Assembly: GCA_964019695.1 (NCBI GenBank)
Contig: OZ026517.1
Coordinates: forward strand, 59,517,042-59,581,041
DNA from: Loripinus fragilis
Taxonomy: Eukaryota; Mollusca; Bivalvia; Lucinida; Lucinidae
Length of the DNA: 64,000 bases
Direction of reading: 5' to 3'
Shown one piece after another: positions 12,048 to 23,100 of the stretch (positions within the stretch are counted from its first letter, which is position 1; each line of letters begins with the position of its first letter). The notes below the pieces were generated by a model. The model saw nothing but the letters and a program-made list of their open reading frames with translations, was not told the DNA's origin and did not search any database. A program made the translations under genes and the position numbers.

Positions 12048-12241
12048 ACCAACCTCACCCTTTATTTTGATGTGAATCAAGACTCCTTGGTGTTTGGTTT
12101 GCATAAAAGATCCCTAACTTATCAATGAATCGTCTCCTAATACATGAAAATCAAGATATACAAAGGAGATAAACAAAGATAAGGACTCAACATTACATAC
12201 AACTGACTATCGGGCCAAAATAAATCCAACAGTAAAACCAC
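12048..12241. repeat. Second copy of the 9809-10283 dispersed repeat (right part)
   Basis: Matches 10091-10283 in the same orientation, including CAACCTCACCCTTTATTTTG, TTGGTTTGCAT, CCCTAACTTATCAATG, AAGGAGATAAA and GATAAGGACTCAAC. It again adjoins satellite sequence, so satellite plus repeat may have been duplicated together. Confidence 0.8.
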
Positions 12242-12469
12242 AGTGGACCAGATAGAAGACGCAGCATCATGCCCCTACCATCTCATATATAGATAAACTG
12301 CTTTGCTCAACTCTCCTTAGCGTGGATGTAAACTGCTTATGAACGAAGTATAAGTGATATTTTATTTTACATGTAATTATCAAAACAAGCCATTCATCAT
12401 ACTAACTAATTTCAAAAAGCTTGTACTTAAAACATTAATTGGCAGGATTAATATGCATGATCAGTTGTG

Positions 12470-12720
12470 TTGGGCATGAACATTTTCATGCTCAACTCAA
12501 GTCAGCTGAGCACAAAATATTTTAACTTCTCATTAATACCAAAATAGCCTATGTTTCTGGAAATTTTGGGGTTAAATCATCAAAGCCAGTAATGTATCCT
12601 GCTAATAGATATTAAAGTGCCAACAGAACCAACAATTGTTGGCATTTTAACATTTTTGAGCAGGATAAATTTCATGCTCAGCTGAGCTGAGTAGGAAAAA
12701 AAGATTTATATCCTCGGGGT
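12470..12720. mobile_element. MITE with TTTCATGCTCA inverted ends, copy 1
   Basis: The ends carry TTTTCATGCTCAACTCAAG on the left and AATTTCATGCTCAGCTGAGC on the right, with an imperfect inverted match. The interior (GTTGGCATTTTAACAT and neighbouring sequence) matches the copy at 35540-35780. Noncoding. Confidence 0.7.
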
Positions 12721-13209
12721 CAGTCAAGTATAGGTAGATGTATCAAACTTATAGCTATTAGCTCAAATTTTGCAAACAAGTGTTTCTTTGTATAGAGAAT
12801 AATCAATGTCTTCTTGGCTGCCAATTTGTGGAAGTTTGAAACTATTAGAGAGTCACTGATGACGCCTAAATGACAGAAACTAGCTAGTCTGGCCCAGGAA
12901 ATATGCACGCTCTGGTTCCAGTTCTTTGGTGCAGTCTTTGCTTCCAAAGAATACCCTTTTAAGAGCATATTGAAAGTGTATCCAAGCAGTTAAAATTGAG
13001 GCACTAGAAGAGATTTTATACAGTCCATTTTTGGTTAATTCTAATTTGAATAGGCGACAATTTATTTATTAAAGAATGACACGATAAAGGTATAAGGAAA
13101 GATATAGATTTATTTAATTAATCAACCAAAATACACTTATGATATACATAGAACTTTTTAAACTATTAGTCAATTCTGGGAAAATTACTGCCTTCTGAAA
13201 AAATAAAAT
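12721..13209. other. Non-coding, no gene supported
   Basis: An 82-codon minus-strand frame (12968-12720) is open, but I recognise no domain in it. It may be a further decayed retroelement fragment beside the LINE remnant at 13210. I do not call it a gene. Confidence 0.4.
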
Positions 13210-13640
13210 AAACCAAAATTGTATGAAATGTAAATATTCGAGACAAAATGTGGCTCAAAATTGCTATATCAAAATATTGTGCCAAGTTAAAAAAGGTAGC
13301 AAGATAATTTATGATATTCTTTTAGGAAATAAGGATGTAACTCATCCACCGCGAAACTTGGTGAACTCTTTTGGCAATATAACAAAAAATGAATGGAATA
13401 GTTATACCAATATGATTAAAAATATTAAAGAGGTAAATTACAGGAATTTCAATTCAAAGTCAATAATCATATACTTGTAACAAAATACTTTCCTCTCAAA
13501 GTTAAAAAGGTAGACAATGATAGGTGTTCTTTTTGTAATCAAGAATCTGAAACAATAATACGCGTCCTCTTTCTTTGCAATAAAGTAAAATGTTAGGTAG
13601 CTCTTCAGAACTGGTTGAGAATTCAAGCTGATACTGAACT
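13210..13640 (+). pseudogene. 3' fragment of an L1/Tx1-like non-LTR retrotransposon ORF2
   Basis: In shifting frames the sequence encodes the C-terminal region of a LINE polyprotein. It begins around IKILCQVKKGSKIIYDILL, continues with NEWNSYTNMIKNIKEV, then after a frameshift near 13440 gives DFQFKVNNHILVTKYF and the zinc-binding stretch DRCSFCNQESETI followed by LFLCNKV. CxxC then ExxxH/C-type spacing at the very end of the protein is characteristic of L1/Tx1-clade elements. The reverse transcriptase proper and the endonuclease are absent, so this is a 5'-truncated dead copy. It has no role beyond marking a past insertion. Confidence 0.72.
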
Positions 13641-16627
13641 TTAATTAACAGCAAAAACGTTCTGTGTTTAAACACACAAAAATGTATTATTGAACCAAAT
13701 ACAACTTTTAGCAAAGTGTTTTATATACAAAAATAAGTTCTATATCAATCGTATAATTTTAGAATTTTTTTTATCTACTTGAAGAGAAAATATAAAAATG
13801 AAAAATACATTTCTAAGATTCACAAAAGACAAGAAAATTTCAAATCTAAAAGGTCCGCTTTACATCAAATACTAGAATATACATAGAACTCCACAACTTG
13901 ATTATTTTCGCTTGAACCACTACTCAGGATAAAGATGGTTGTGTGGAAATGAAAAGTGCAGATATAATTAAATGGTATCATAAGTCATAAAAACTTATAG
14001 AGCAATATGTATTGACAGGTCACACAGAACAAGTCAGAATGATACTGTCTTCATGGATTAAGGAACTTCATAATTGTAGACACTACATTTTAATTTCCAT
14101 AATATACCATATTTTCCTAGATACTTGGACAGTGACTCAGAGGTTAAAATAAAGAATACAGGATACCAGACTGCATTTAAATATTAATCTACCATGTTTG
14201 ACCTTATATAGTACAATTTGCACATAAAATTGAGCGTGTATATTCTGATCAAGGGGCCTTTATTGTGCTACCTGGGTAGGATATACAGTGTAATTTATCT
14301 GCACAATAAATCTGAAATATTCTAATGTTTAAATTATAAGGAGATATATGGTATAGACACTATGTTGAGGCTCAACATGAAAAAAGGAAGAAAATTGGTA
14401 AAATACAAGTAAATAACAAGGAAATAATTCAAACCGTGTTTGTTAAATAAGTATTTGTGTGTATATATATATGATTACAAAATAAAATATGAAGACAGAA
14501 ACAAACAAAAACAGAAAAAAACAACTTAGAAGCGTATAATGACCATGTAAATATTTTGACTTTTGTCACGTACTCGTGTTTGCTTTTTTCTTCAATTAAT
14601 GCTGTTTGTATATATTTATTATCCTAATGCGTATATTTGTACAGGTTTAAACAATTGTGAATATATATAAATTGAAACGCAGGACTGGCTTAAGTATCTT
14701 TTTTATAAATTCCTCGAATGATGTTGCGTCTGAGTGTAGAATAACCATAATTATTTATCATAATTATGACGTCGCGTCTGGGAGTGAAATAACGCCATGC
14801 AATAAAATCGACAACCACTATTGGTTTACAGATTTTCGAGAAACGTTATGACGTCCATAACAATTTTGCCTACATAATGACAAAAGAATTATGTTATTTT
14901 TTTCTCTAAGAAATGGGATTTCAAATAAATCTTTATGTCATATGATAAATAGAATCTAACGTTCGTGCTCTTGTATTATTGAAATTATTAAACTCATTGC
15001 AAAAAAATGATAAAATTATCGGCAAGCCCCGCATTTTATCTCTTTCCCCCAACTCGTTTAATAAATTCAATACGACATGAGCACCCATGCAAGAGCTTCT
15101 ATGTATAAAAGTCGGCAATCCACTATGTTAATAAAGAAGAAACAAATCACGATGTAAAGCAGTGACGTCATGAACAACGCTGCTGTTAAAAATGGCGAAA
15201 ATCGTGTTTTACCGCAAAATCGCTGATACAATGTCATTTTAAAGTCATGGGAATAAAAAAATATTGGCAAAGCCTATCAACATATCCTTTTTCCCCAACT
15301 CGTTTAAAAAGTCAACTACAATTATACATGTATAATTCATGAGCATTAGATACTGTATGAAAACATCATCATGCTAACATGTCCGTGTTTAGTAGTATCC
15401 CCCTTCCCTTACACCTCACCCCAACTTTTATATAATTATTATAATGAGTAGAATTTGCATCTGTAGAATTATCATCGCCATTTAAATGTTAAAGGCTAAA
15501 GTTGTTTGTCATGTTTTGAGCCCATAACTGTTATGTCCCCTAATATTAATGAAATGTGGTGACATTGAGTTAAAACCCGGGCCGTTCTCTGAATTATTTA
15601 GCATTTCCAATACTGAAATGGAACTATCAGATCACACATTGAATGATAAATTTACAGCGGTCCACTATAGTCGAGTAAGCAATTTACGCCAAGAAAGAGG
15701 TTTTGCTGATTTTGCATTCCTTTAGTATTTTCGCGTCTCTGGTGTCACAGTCTCTAACGACAAAAGAAAAGCTATCTGTTTATTTAGGTACCAAACAGTA
15801 ATAAAATACATATCTGCGAGGTAAAATATTGGTCACTTACTGCATCAACATTTTCTTACCATTCTCACTAATTCTTTTGAACCACTATCTTAAAATTATA
15901 ATCCTTACCTTTGTTTATTCACCAAAAACACGTATTCCTCCATTTGCATTTGTTTTGACATCTTCACGATGAAAGGGAGAAAGAGCAGTTGTGTATTGTG
16001 GCCCCAAGGGGGGGGGAATTATTGATTTTATCAATAGGGGGTTCTTATTGATGTTAAGAATTTGAACAATGGTCTGGTTTATAAGCAGCTGACCTGACTG
16101 TATATTTAATCATGCTTTTATGATAAATTATACCAATCTATCACCAGCAATGGCTTGATAGATTCCTAAAGTACATATAAGAAAGATTTTGTATTTATCT
16201 CATTTACTGCCTGTGTAGCAGCACCCCCTTATAAACCTAGGGGCTCACATCAATCTGACTATGAATTGAATATAGAAAAAGACATGACTGAAATACTTTT
16301 TATTACAATAAATTCAATCATAGTTCATTCACCATAATTTTATGTTAGTTGAATGAAAAAGTGTTGTGTCATGTAACATATATTTAGTTTTTCTTATTTA
16401 TTTTACCCTTTATGAGGCCTCTCTTTGCAAGTCAACCAGAGCTGTCGATCTTTGCTTTCTATTTCCAAGATGGAGGAAAAACGGGTGCACAAAAGATTGA
16501 AGTTTTGGAACACAAACTAACATATTTTGATGATCAAAGTATTCACATATCATTATCAAAGGTTGAAATTTTATCCTAAAACTAATTTTATTGTCAGATT
16601 ATTTTTCATTTTTCTATAACTGCTTAC
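13641..16627. other. AT-rich non-coding DNA with foldback fragments
   Basis: No gene supported. Near 14755-14830 is a copy of the GACGTCGCGTCTGGGAGTGA repeat also seen around 5990-6450. Between about 15000 and 15310 two similar stretches ending TTTCCCCCAACTCGTTTAA and TTTTCCCCAACTCGTTTAA form an imperfect direct repeat. Open frames at 14657-14851 and 15067-15270 fall in these repeats. Confidence 0.5.
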
Positions 16628-18470
16628 GATGGCAAAATTCGATTATCTTGCTATAATGTTCAAAATCTGCTCAATAAAACAGACCATATACAGTCGGAAT
16701 TGTTAAGTTTTGATGTGATCTGTTTGAATGAGACCTGATTAAACGACGGTATGTCTGACGATGACGTCCAATTTACTGGGGGTATAATATGTACAGACGA
16801 TACCAAACTGGTGACAGTTATGGTGGTGTCTGTGTTTATGTCAATTAAGACTTGTACTCTATACGTAGACTTGATCTCGAAATACAAAAAACAAAGGCAT
16901 TTGGGTTAAAGTGTCTACCCAACAAAAAAAGCTACTACATGTATTAGGTACATTTTATCAAAACCCTAACTCTCGGTCCAATACTTTAGTAACAATTGAA
17001 AATTATATAGAACTGGCGTTTGATACACACATTAAAGACAAACTCTTAACTGGTGACTTTAATTAGATGTCCTAAAGCCAAATACTCACAATAAAATTCA
17101 CAACTTATGTCAGTACTATGGTCTCGACCAACTAATTCACGAACCCAATCACTATACAGAACTTTCTGCATCTGCAATCCACCTATTTTAACATCTAAGA
17201 AAAATAGCATATTTCTCCGTGATGTAGGAAAGCAATTCTTGAACCAAAATATAAGATGCCGCTGTCCAATATACTGCATATTCAAATTCAACAAAAATGC
17301 TTCATCATCTTCTCTCGTTACATCTGGCTTTTTGACGGAGTTGACTATCAAATGCTTAAAAAGTAATTCGAACGTTCTGAAACACGACAACATTAACACA
17401 TGTGCTGAATAAATCACAACCCACCTTACAGTAACGGCCAAAAATCACATCCCAAACACACCTGTTAAAGATAGACCATCTGATCCCTCTTGGCTAACCA
17501 CACATATTAAAAAGATTATTAGGAAAAGAAAACGCCTTTTTGATAAATTTAAAAGAACACAGAGTGAAAATGACTTCAATAATTATAAATCATATAGAAA
17601 TAAAGTTACAAATGAAATCAGAAAGTCTAAAAAAAGCTTCAAATTGACAAATTATTAGATAAATTTCGAAACAACACAAACGCTCCAAAAGATTGGTGAA
17701 AAACACTCAAAACATTTATTAAGTCTATAAAAACATCATCCATACCCCCACGTATTGTAGACGACCACATCTACTGGGCAACACTGACAAAGCAAGTATT
17801 TTTGATGATTATTTCACTGAGCAATCATAACATCTCTCCCTACTGTACTTCATCTACCAGATGTAGTATGGGAAAATTGTACACAGTATGAAATAAGTGA
17901 ATTAGAAACAATACAAAATGAGGCTGCTCGTGTATTGTTACTGGTGTTTCAAAACAAGTATCAATCGAAAATTTATTATGAGAAACTGGTTGGGAAAGGT
18001 ATCCCCAAGAAGGAAGAAACACATTTTTTTCCAATTTACAAGATGCAAAGCGATTTATAACTCCGAATACCTATCCTCCCTAATGCCATCTACTGCAGGG
18101 AATAACACAACTTATAATCTTCGCATCTCCACAAACTTACAAACATGCATTGTATTACAAATCATTTTTGCCATCAGTTATAAGAGACTGGAATGATCTT
18201 CCACAGGAAATCCAAACCTTGAATAGTCTCTCTACATTTAAACATAAACTCAATGCTGACTTGAACATGCCTCTTACTGGAATGCACTAGGTTTTATAAT
18301 TTACGACACAGTATGCTAAACAACCTGTCACATCTGAGTCCACCATCACTCAACACACTTTTATTTGGCAACCAAGAGATATCAGAAACGACTCATAAAC
18401 AAATCATTGACGTTGTTCATGATTATATTTTAAAACCAAAGCGATTTCAGGTACAGTAATGATGTCAATG
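16628..18470 (+). pseudogene. Internally deleted non-LTR retrotransposon (APE endonuclease plus C-terminus, RT core missing)
   Basis: A degenerate LINE. From about 16640, frames read YNVQNLLNKTDHIQSELL, then FDVICLNET followed by a stop where W is expected. These are the metal-binding N and the catalytic E of an apurinic-type endonuclease. After a frameshift comes QTGDSYGGVCVYVN, and near 17051 the GDFN motif. About 17880 onward gives the C-terminal region: ELETIQNEAARVL, YLSSLMPSTAGNNTTYNLR, and in another frame SFLPSVIRDWNDLPQEIQ. The last part, 18316-18470, reads SLNTLLFGNQEI and KQIIDVVHDYIL. The fingers and palm of reverse transcriptase, expected between about 17800 and 17880, are gone. 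Many stops and frameshifts show it is dead. The domain order resembles Jockey/CR1-group LINEs. Confidence 0.82.
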
Positions 18471-18750
18471 AGTCTATGCAAATGCACAGTCATTTCGGGT
18501 GCCCACTGATCGCTAATGCAACATGTGCTATTGTTTCGTAGGCTGCGTCATATGTATTTTTGTAATTGTTTTTGATTACAGTAATGGATTTGGCAGGCAC
18601 TTGAAGCCAATGAATAAAAAAATGAAAACAATGAAAAGAAACACAAATGTCGAGTTAACGTCAATGAAGCACCTTCACGTGACATTGGCGTTAGTACGAC
18701 GTTTTGAATTTGACCCCCTTTAAGTGCCTGCTAGAAAAGGTGCATTTCTG

Positions 18751-18792
<42 letters not shown>

Positions 18793-18853
18793 GCCTGCCT
18801 GCCTGTCCGTCTGTCTGTCTGTATGTCCGTCTGTCCGTCCGTCCGTCCGTCCG

Positions 18854-18916
<63 letters not shown>
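18751..18916. repeat. Compound tetranucleotide microsatellite
   Basis: A CTAT run (18751-18792), then mixed CTGC, CTGT and CCGT units (18793-18854), then CTAT again (to 18916). The interrupted CTAT-CCGT-CTAT layout implies decay or conversion inside a once uniform array. Open frames rich in Tyr, Leu and Ser here are only translated repeat. Confidence 0.97.
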
Positions 18917-18918
<2 letters not shown>

Positions 18919-19523
18919 AAGTGTTTAGACTATGCATACCATTCACAAATGTTGTAAAATCAACCTGTCCTAGGAAATGACCAAAATAAGCCTCACAGAT
19001 TACTGTCAGATTCTACTTCTATGATATTGGACTTATTATGTAATAGAGATTCATCAAATGAAATACTGTTTAAACCAAAATATTCTCAAATAGCCTTTAA
19101 CTCTGAAATAAGACAAAAAACACCATTTCTTGTAGTTGATTTTCTGCGTATTGCATACATGTATTGTCAAATAAGCCATTCCCCTTGGTGCCATCAGACA
19201 AAAGAAGCGATTCTAAAACATTACTTTTCACAGAGATTTTGTACAGATCACCTTTGACAAAGACACGTAACACATTTTCATATGTTAGTATTATTTCCAA
19301 TTGCTATTATACCAAATCATAAACTTGTACGAGTAAATATTAGACTTGAATGGGACACAGATTAATATAAGTTGGAAGACTTTCTCCTGAATATCTTTGT
19401 ATCTATTTTGTATACATTATTGTACAACTGTATTTATGTAATTATATATTAGCTATACAAATAAAATTCGTTTAAAACAACTTATTGAGTGGAATCAATT
19501 CAAACAATTATTCAAAATACCAT
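18917..19523. other. Non-coding, no gene seen
   Basis: AT-rich sequence with two overlapping short open frames on opposite strands (19021-19257 and 19300-19097). Neither shows a recognisable motif. Confidence 0.45.
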
Positions 19524-19796
19524 GTGAGGCACGATCCTAAACCATTATTTTTGATCCATCCGAAAAATAATGCAAAATATCTTTTTGGCAAGATCCCAAA
19601 CCATTGCTTCGGATCCATGCGAAAAATAATCGAAAATAACGCATAATATCTTTTGGGGCACGATGCCAAACCATATTTTCGGATCCATACGAATAAAAAT
19701 GCAAAATATCTTATGGGTACGATCCCCAAACCATTGTTTGGTATCATGCCCAAGAATTATGCTAAATGTATTTTGGGCACGATTCCAAACTAATCC
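19524..19796. repeat. Tandem repeat, about 59-68-bp unit, 4.4 copies
   Basis: Units begin near 19528, 19587, 19655, 19714 and 19774. Each has GGGCACGATCCCAAACCATT, a GGATCCATGCGAAAAATAAT-like middle and GCAAAATATCTTTT. The copies are diverged. The minus-strand open frame across them (19753-19508) is repeat-derived. Confidence 0.85.
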
Positions 19797-20069
19797 TTAT
19801 TTTTTTTATTATTTTTTTTTCTGGATCAATCCCAGAAATAATTGGGTGTGTCCACTATGAAATTCTCCAAATATTCAACTGTACAGAAGTAAACGTTTGG
19901 GACAGTCAACCTAAATACTTATACCCCTCTACCCCTTATGCCGCCTCAATTTCTAGCCTCGAATTAATCTCAAGGGGTTATTACTTTATATTTGTTCATT
20001 CGTTTACTAATCTATACATTGGTACTTTACGCCAAGTTGGCGAAATTTAGAAATAACAACAGCCTTCTT

Positions 20070-20195
20070 TAAAAGAGCGTTGGCTCAGTGGTCGGGTGCC
20101 TGACATAAGATTGGGGGTGCAATGGTTCTAGCATCACCACAGGCAATGCGTTGTGCTCTTGGGCAAGATGGTGCTTCTAGACGGATGGATGAGAA
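20070..20195 (+). mobile_element. tRNA-derived SINE fragment
   Basis: Pol III promoter-like boxes are visible: a box A match GGCTCAGTGGTCGGGTGCC and a box B match GGTTCTAGCATC at tRNA-like spacing, followed by GCTCTTGGGCAAG. The 3' part is missing because the left end of the 20196-25185 element begins here. Confidence 0.65.
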
Positions 20196-23100
20196 TGGGT
20201 TTGCTCCCCCCCCCCCTAGGAAATTTTGCAGACATATCCTATCTTGTAGAGAATTGAAAGCTGAGTCTTTTAAGAGATGTTTTGCACTCTGTGCTCCGGG
20301 GCGTTAGTCTGTAAGAGCCTGTAACATACGTTACTTAATCAAACTAAGAAAAAGTAAATTGAAAGTTTGGGCTACAAATTTAAGACATTAAAATAATAAT
20401 TTTTAAAAATCATTCATATAGTCTGCATACTGGATATCTTAACTACGTATGACAGCCATTTGAACAAAATTGCGGCTTCCTAAGGTGTCATATACGTTAC
20501 ATAAATCAGATAATCCATTAAAATTTGCAAGTGTGGCTAACATAATTTACATTCACAATCTCTCTGTGTGTTTTGTAAAATGTTTTTAACCATGTCTGAC
20601 TAGCTTATGCAATTGACCAACAGAAAAATTAAAGTTTGCTTCTCTAGCTTAAATATTTTTTCTGAAATAAGCAATTAAACAACCCTACCCCTACCCAGTT
20701 TTAAGGTGAAATGTTTGGTATTAAAACTAAAGTAAAAATAGTTAAAAAATATTTGCAGTTGATGAATGTGTTTCATTGTTTGGGATTTATTTGCTTATAT
20801 GAAAAGACTCATAAATCTGCAAGTTTGTTGCAAAAATTTTTATATCAGAGGCTGTTACATATGTTACCTGATGTAATAAATGGGCAAGCTCATTGTCTTT
20901 ACGTAAGATATGCCTAAAAATGTTTTAATCTCCTCGAGGGAATTTTGCAGACATATTCCTTCTTATAGTACAACTCAACTCAAGCTGCATGGAATAAGGG
21001 ATGATTGCACTCTCTATGTTGGGGCGTTAGTCTGAAACAGCGTGTTACATGCGTTACTATATCAATAAAGGAAATGTAGTTTGAAAGTTTGAGCTAAAAT
21101 TGTGAAAAAAACTCGCAGCTGTTGGATATCTTACATTGTTTAGGGATTTTAAACTGGCTCCTATGATAAAGGCTTATAGATCTGCTAGTTGTCATCAAGT
21201 TTTAAAGATCAGAGAGCATTACATATGTTAGCGTGATAAGTAAAATCATCAAACAGTATTTTGACATCAAGCTGAGTAAGGGCCTGCTCCATCCTAATCC
21301 CCTTTGGAATTCTGCAGACAAATTACATCTTATGTAACCATTCAAGGTGCATTTAATAAGAAATGTTTGCACTTTGTAAGTCGGTGCGTTAGCCTGTAAC
21401 AGCTTGTTACATATGTTACTATATCAATTTGAGAATAAGAAATTTGAATGTTTGAGCTACCAAAAGAAGACACTAAAATTATCTAATAAATTGACATTCT
21501 TATAGTCTTTATACTGGATGTCTTTACTACATATGGAAGCTGTTTAACATTAAAACGGCTAACTGTGGTGTTATGTGCGTTACATGAACCTAATTATAAT
21601 TTAAAAGCTATAATTGTGGCTTGCGTCATGTAGTTAAACAACTACTATGACTTAGTTTCAAACTGTTTTATTAGATTTTACAAACATATACTCAATTGAT
21701 GAATGGGAAAAACCACGTTTGCTTTTCTATCTAAAATATATTGTCTTATAGGAGCTAATACACAGGCCTACTCCCAGTTTTACAGAGAGCGAATTTTGTT
21801 ATTACTGTTTAAGTAAAACACATGAAAGCCATTACAGCGTGTGGATATTTTTCATTTTCTTAGTCTGTCTTGCTCATATATCTACAAGATGTCATTAAGT
21901 TAAAGATCAGGACACTTAATGTGTACTTATAAGTCTTTGGTGCCAAAACACTAGGAATTATATTCATTTCTGATTATCAAGCCCATGGACTGGTGTTACA
22001 GATGTTATCAATGACCTTTTGGACACATTTCCTAATACTGTGCATATAATGCTAAATATAGAGCCACAAATAGAATAGATAGTTTTACATTTTTGCAAGA
22101 AAATACAATAAATGAAATGGTCCAAACTATTTCTCATCGATTTAACACTCATGTTAAACGTTTGTCGTTGTCTGCTTCTGTGGTAATCATTATTACCAGG
22201 TATCACACGCCTCCTTGCAAATAGTAGAATCATCACACAATATTTCAATCATTTACTATTATGAAATTTTACCACCAGTCCACTCAAAATTGATGAGCCA
22301 TTATCAACTTTCCAATTTTGCCATTTATGGCTTGGAACATTCGGAAACTGATATGAATTCCTAATAGTTGGCTCTTTGAGTATGTGTTTTAAGTGATACT
22401 CTGCAAGTAAGAGAAAGACTAAAGCTTTACAAGGAGGAAAACTATGCCATTAAGAGCAATGAGAACCTGGACTTATGTACCTCAATATTTCTGTGATAAA
22501 GAATCATATCTTAGCTGGTTAACTTTTATAAATGTAGCCTTTCCATACATGCAACCCACATATTTTCATCTAATAATGTCTCTGCACTTATTATCTTTCC
22601 CCAAGCATTCAAAAACTTATTTGAAGTCTTAGTACTTCTGAAGTGCTGAAAACGAGGTAACTCTTTCCCTTCAGATAAACGAACTAGATGTATCACAGCG
22701 AGTAAAGCAATGAAATGCAGGATGAAAAGAGCGCAAATTAGACCCTTTCAATTCAATGATTCACTAAGTTTCTAAGATAAGAGCGCTTATAAAAGGATGT
22801 AACATATATAACTCGTCATAATAAATAAGCAAGGACATTGTCGCGACATCCTTTTTGATTACACAGTCAGAGGCAAGTGTTTTCAATGGATCATGAAATG
22901 AGGCACCTTATCAACTTGTTTACTCTGTATAAATCTTCCATAGAGCATAATATAGAACTACTGGTTATCCCATTACACCTATAGTCCAATTTCCTTCTTT
23001 TGAATGCAACAGCTTATGATATGGCTGCAAAAACCGAGAAATCATAGGTTTTACATTATTTTAAGACATGCTTCAATGTACTGACATCAAAAAAACAACC

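Noticed and set aside
17046..17441. 131-codon minus-strand open frame
   Set aside because: Antisense to the endonuclease region of the broken LINE at 16628-18470; the sense strand carries the meaningful motifs.
18704..18957. Tyr/Leu/Ser-rich proteins of 74-77 residues
   Set aside because: Translations of the CTAT microsatellite in different frames.
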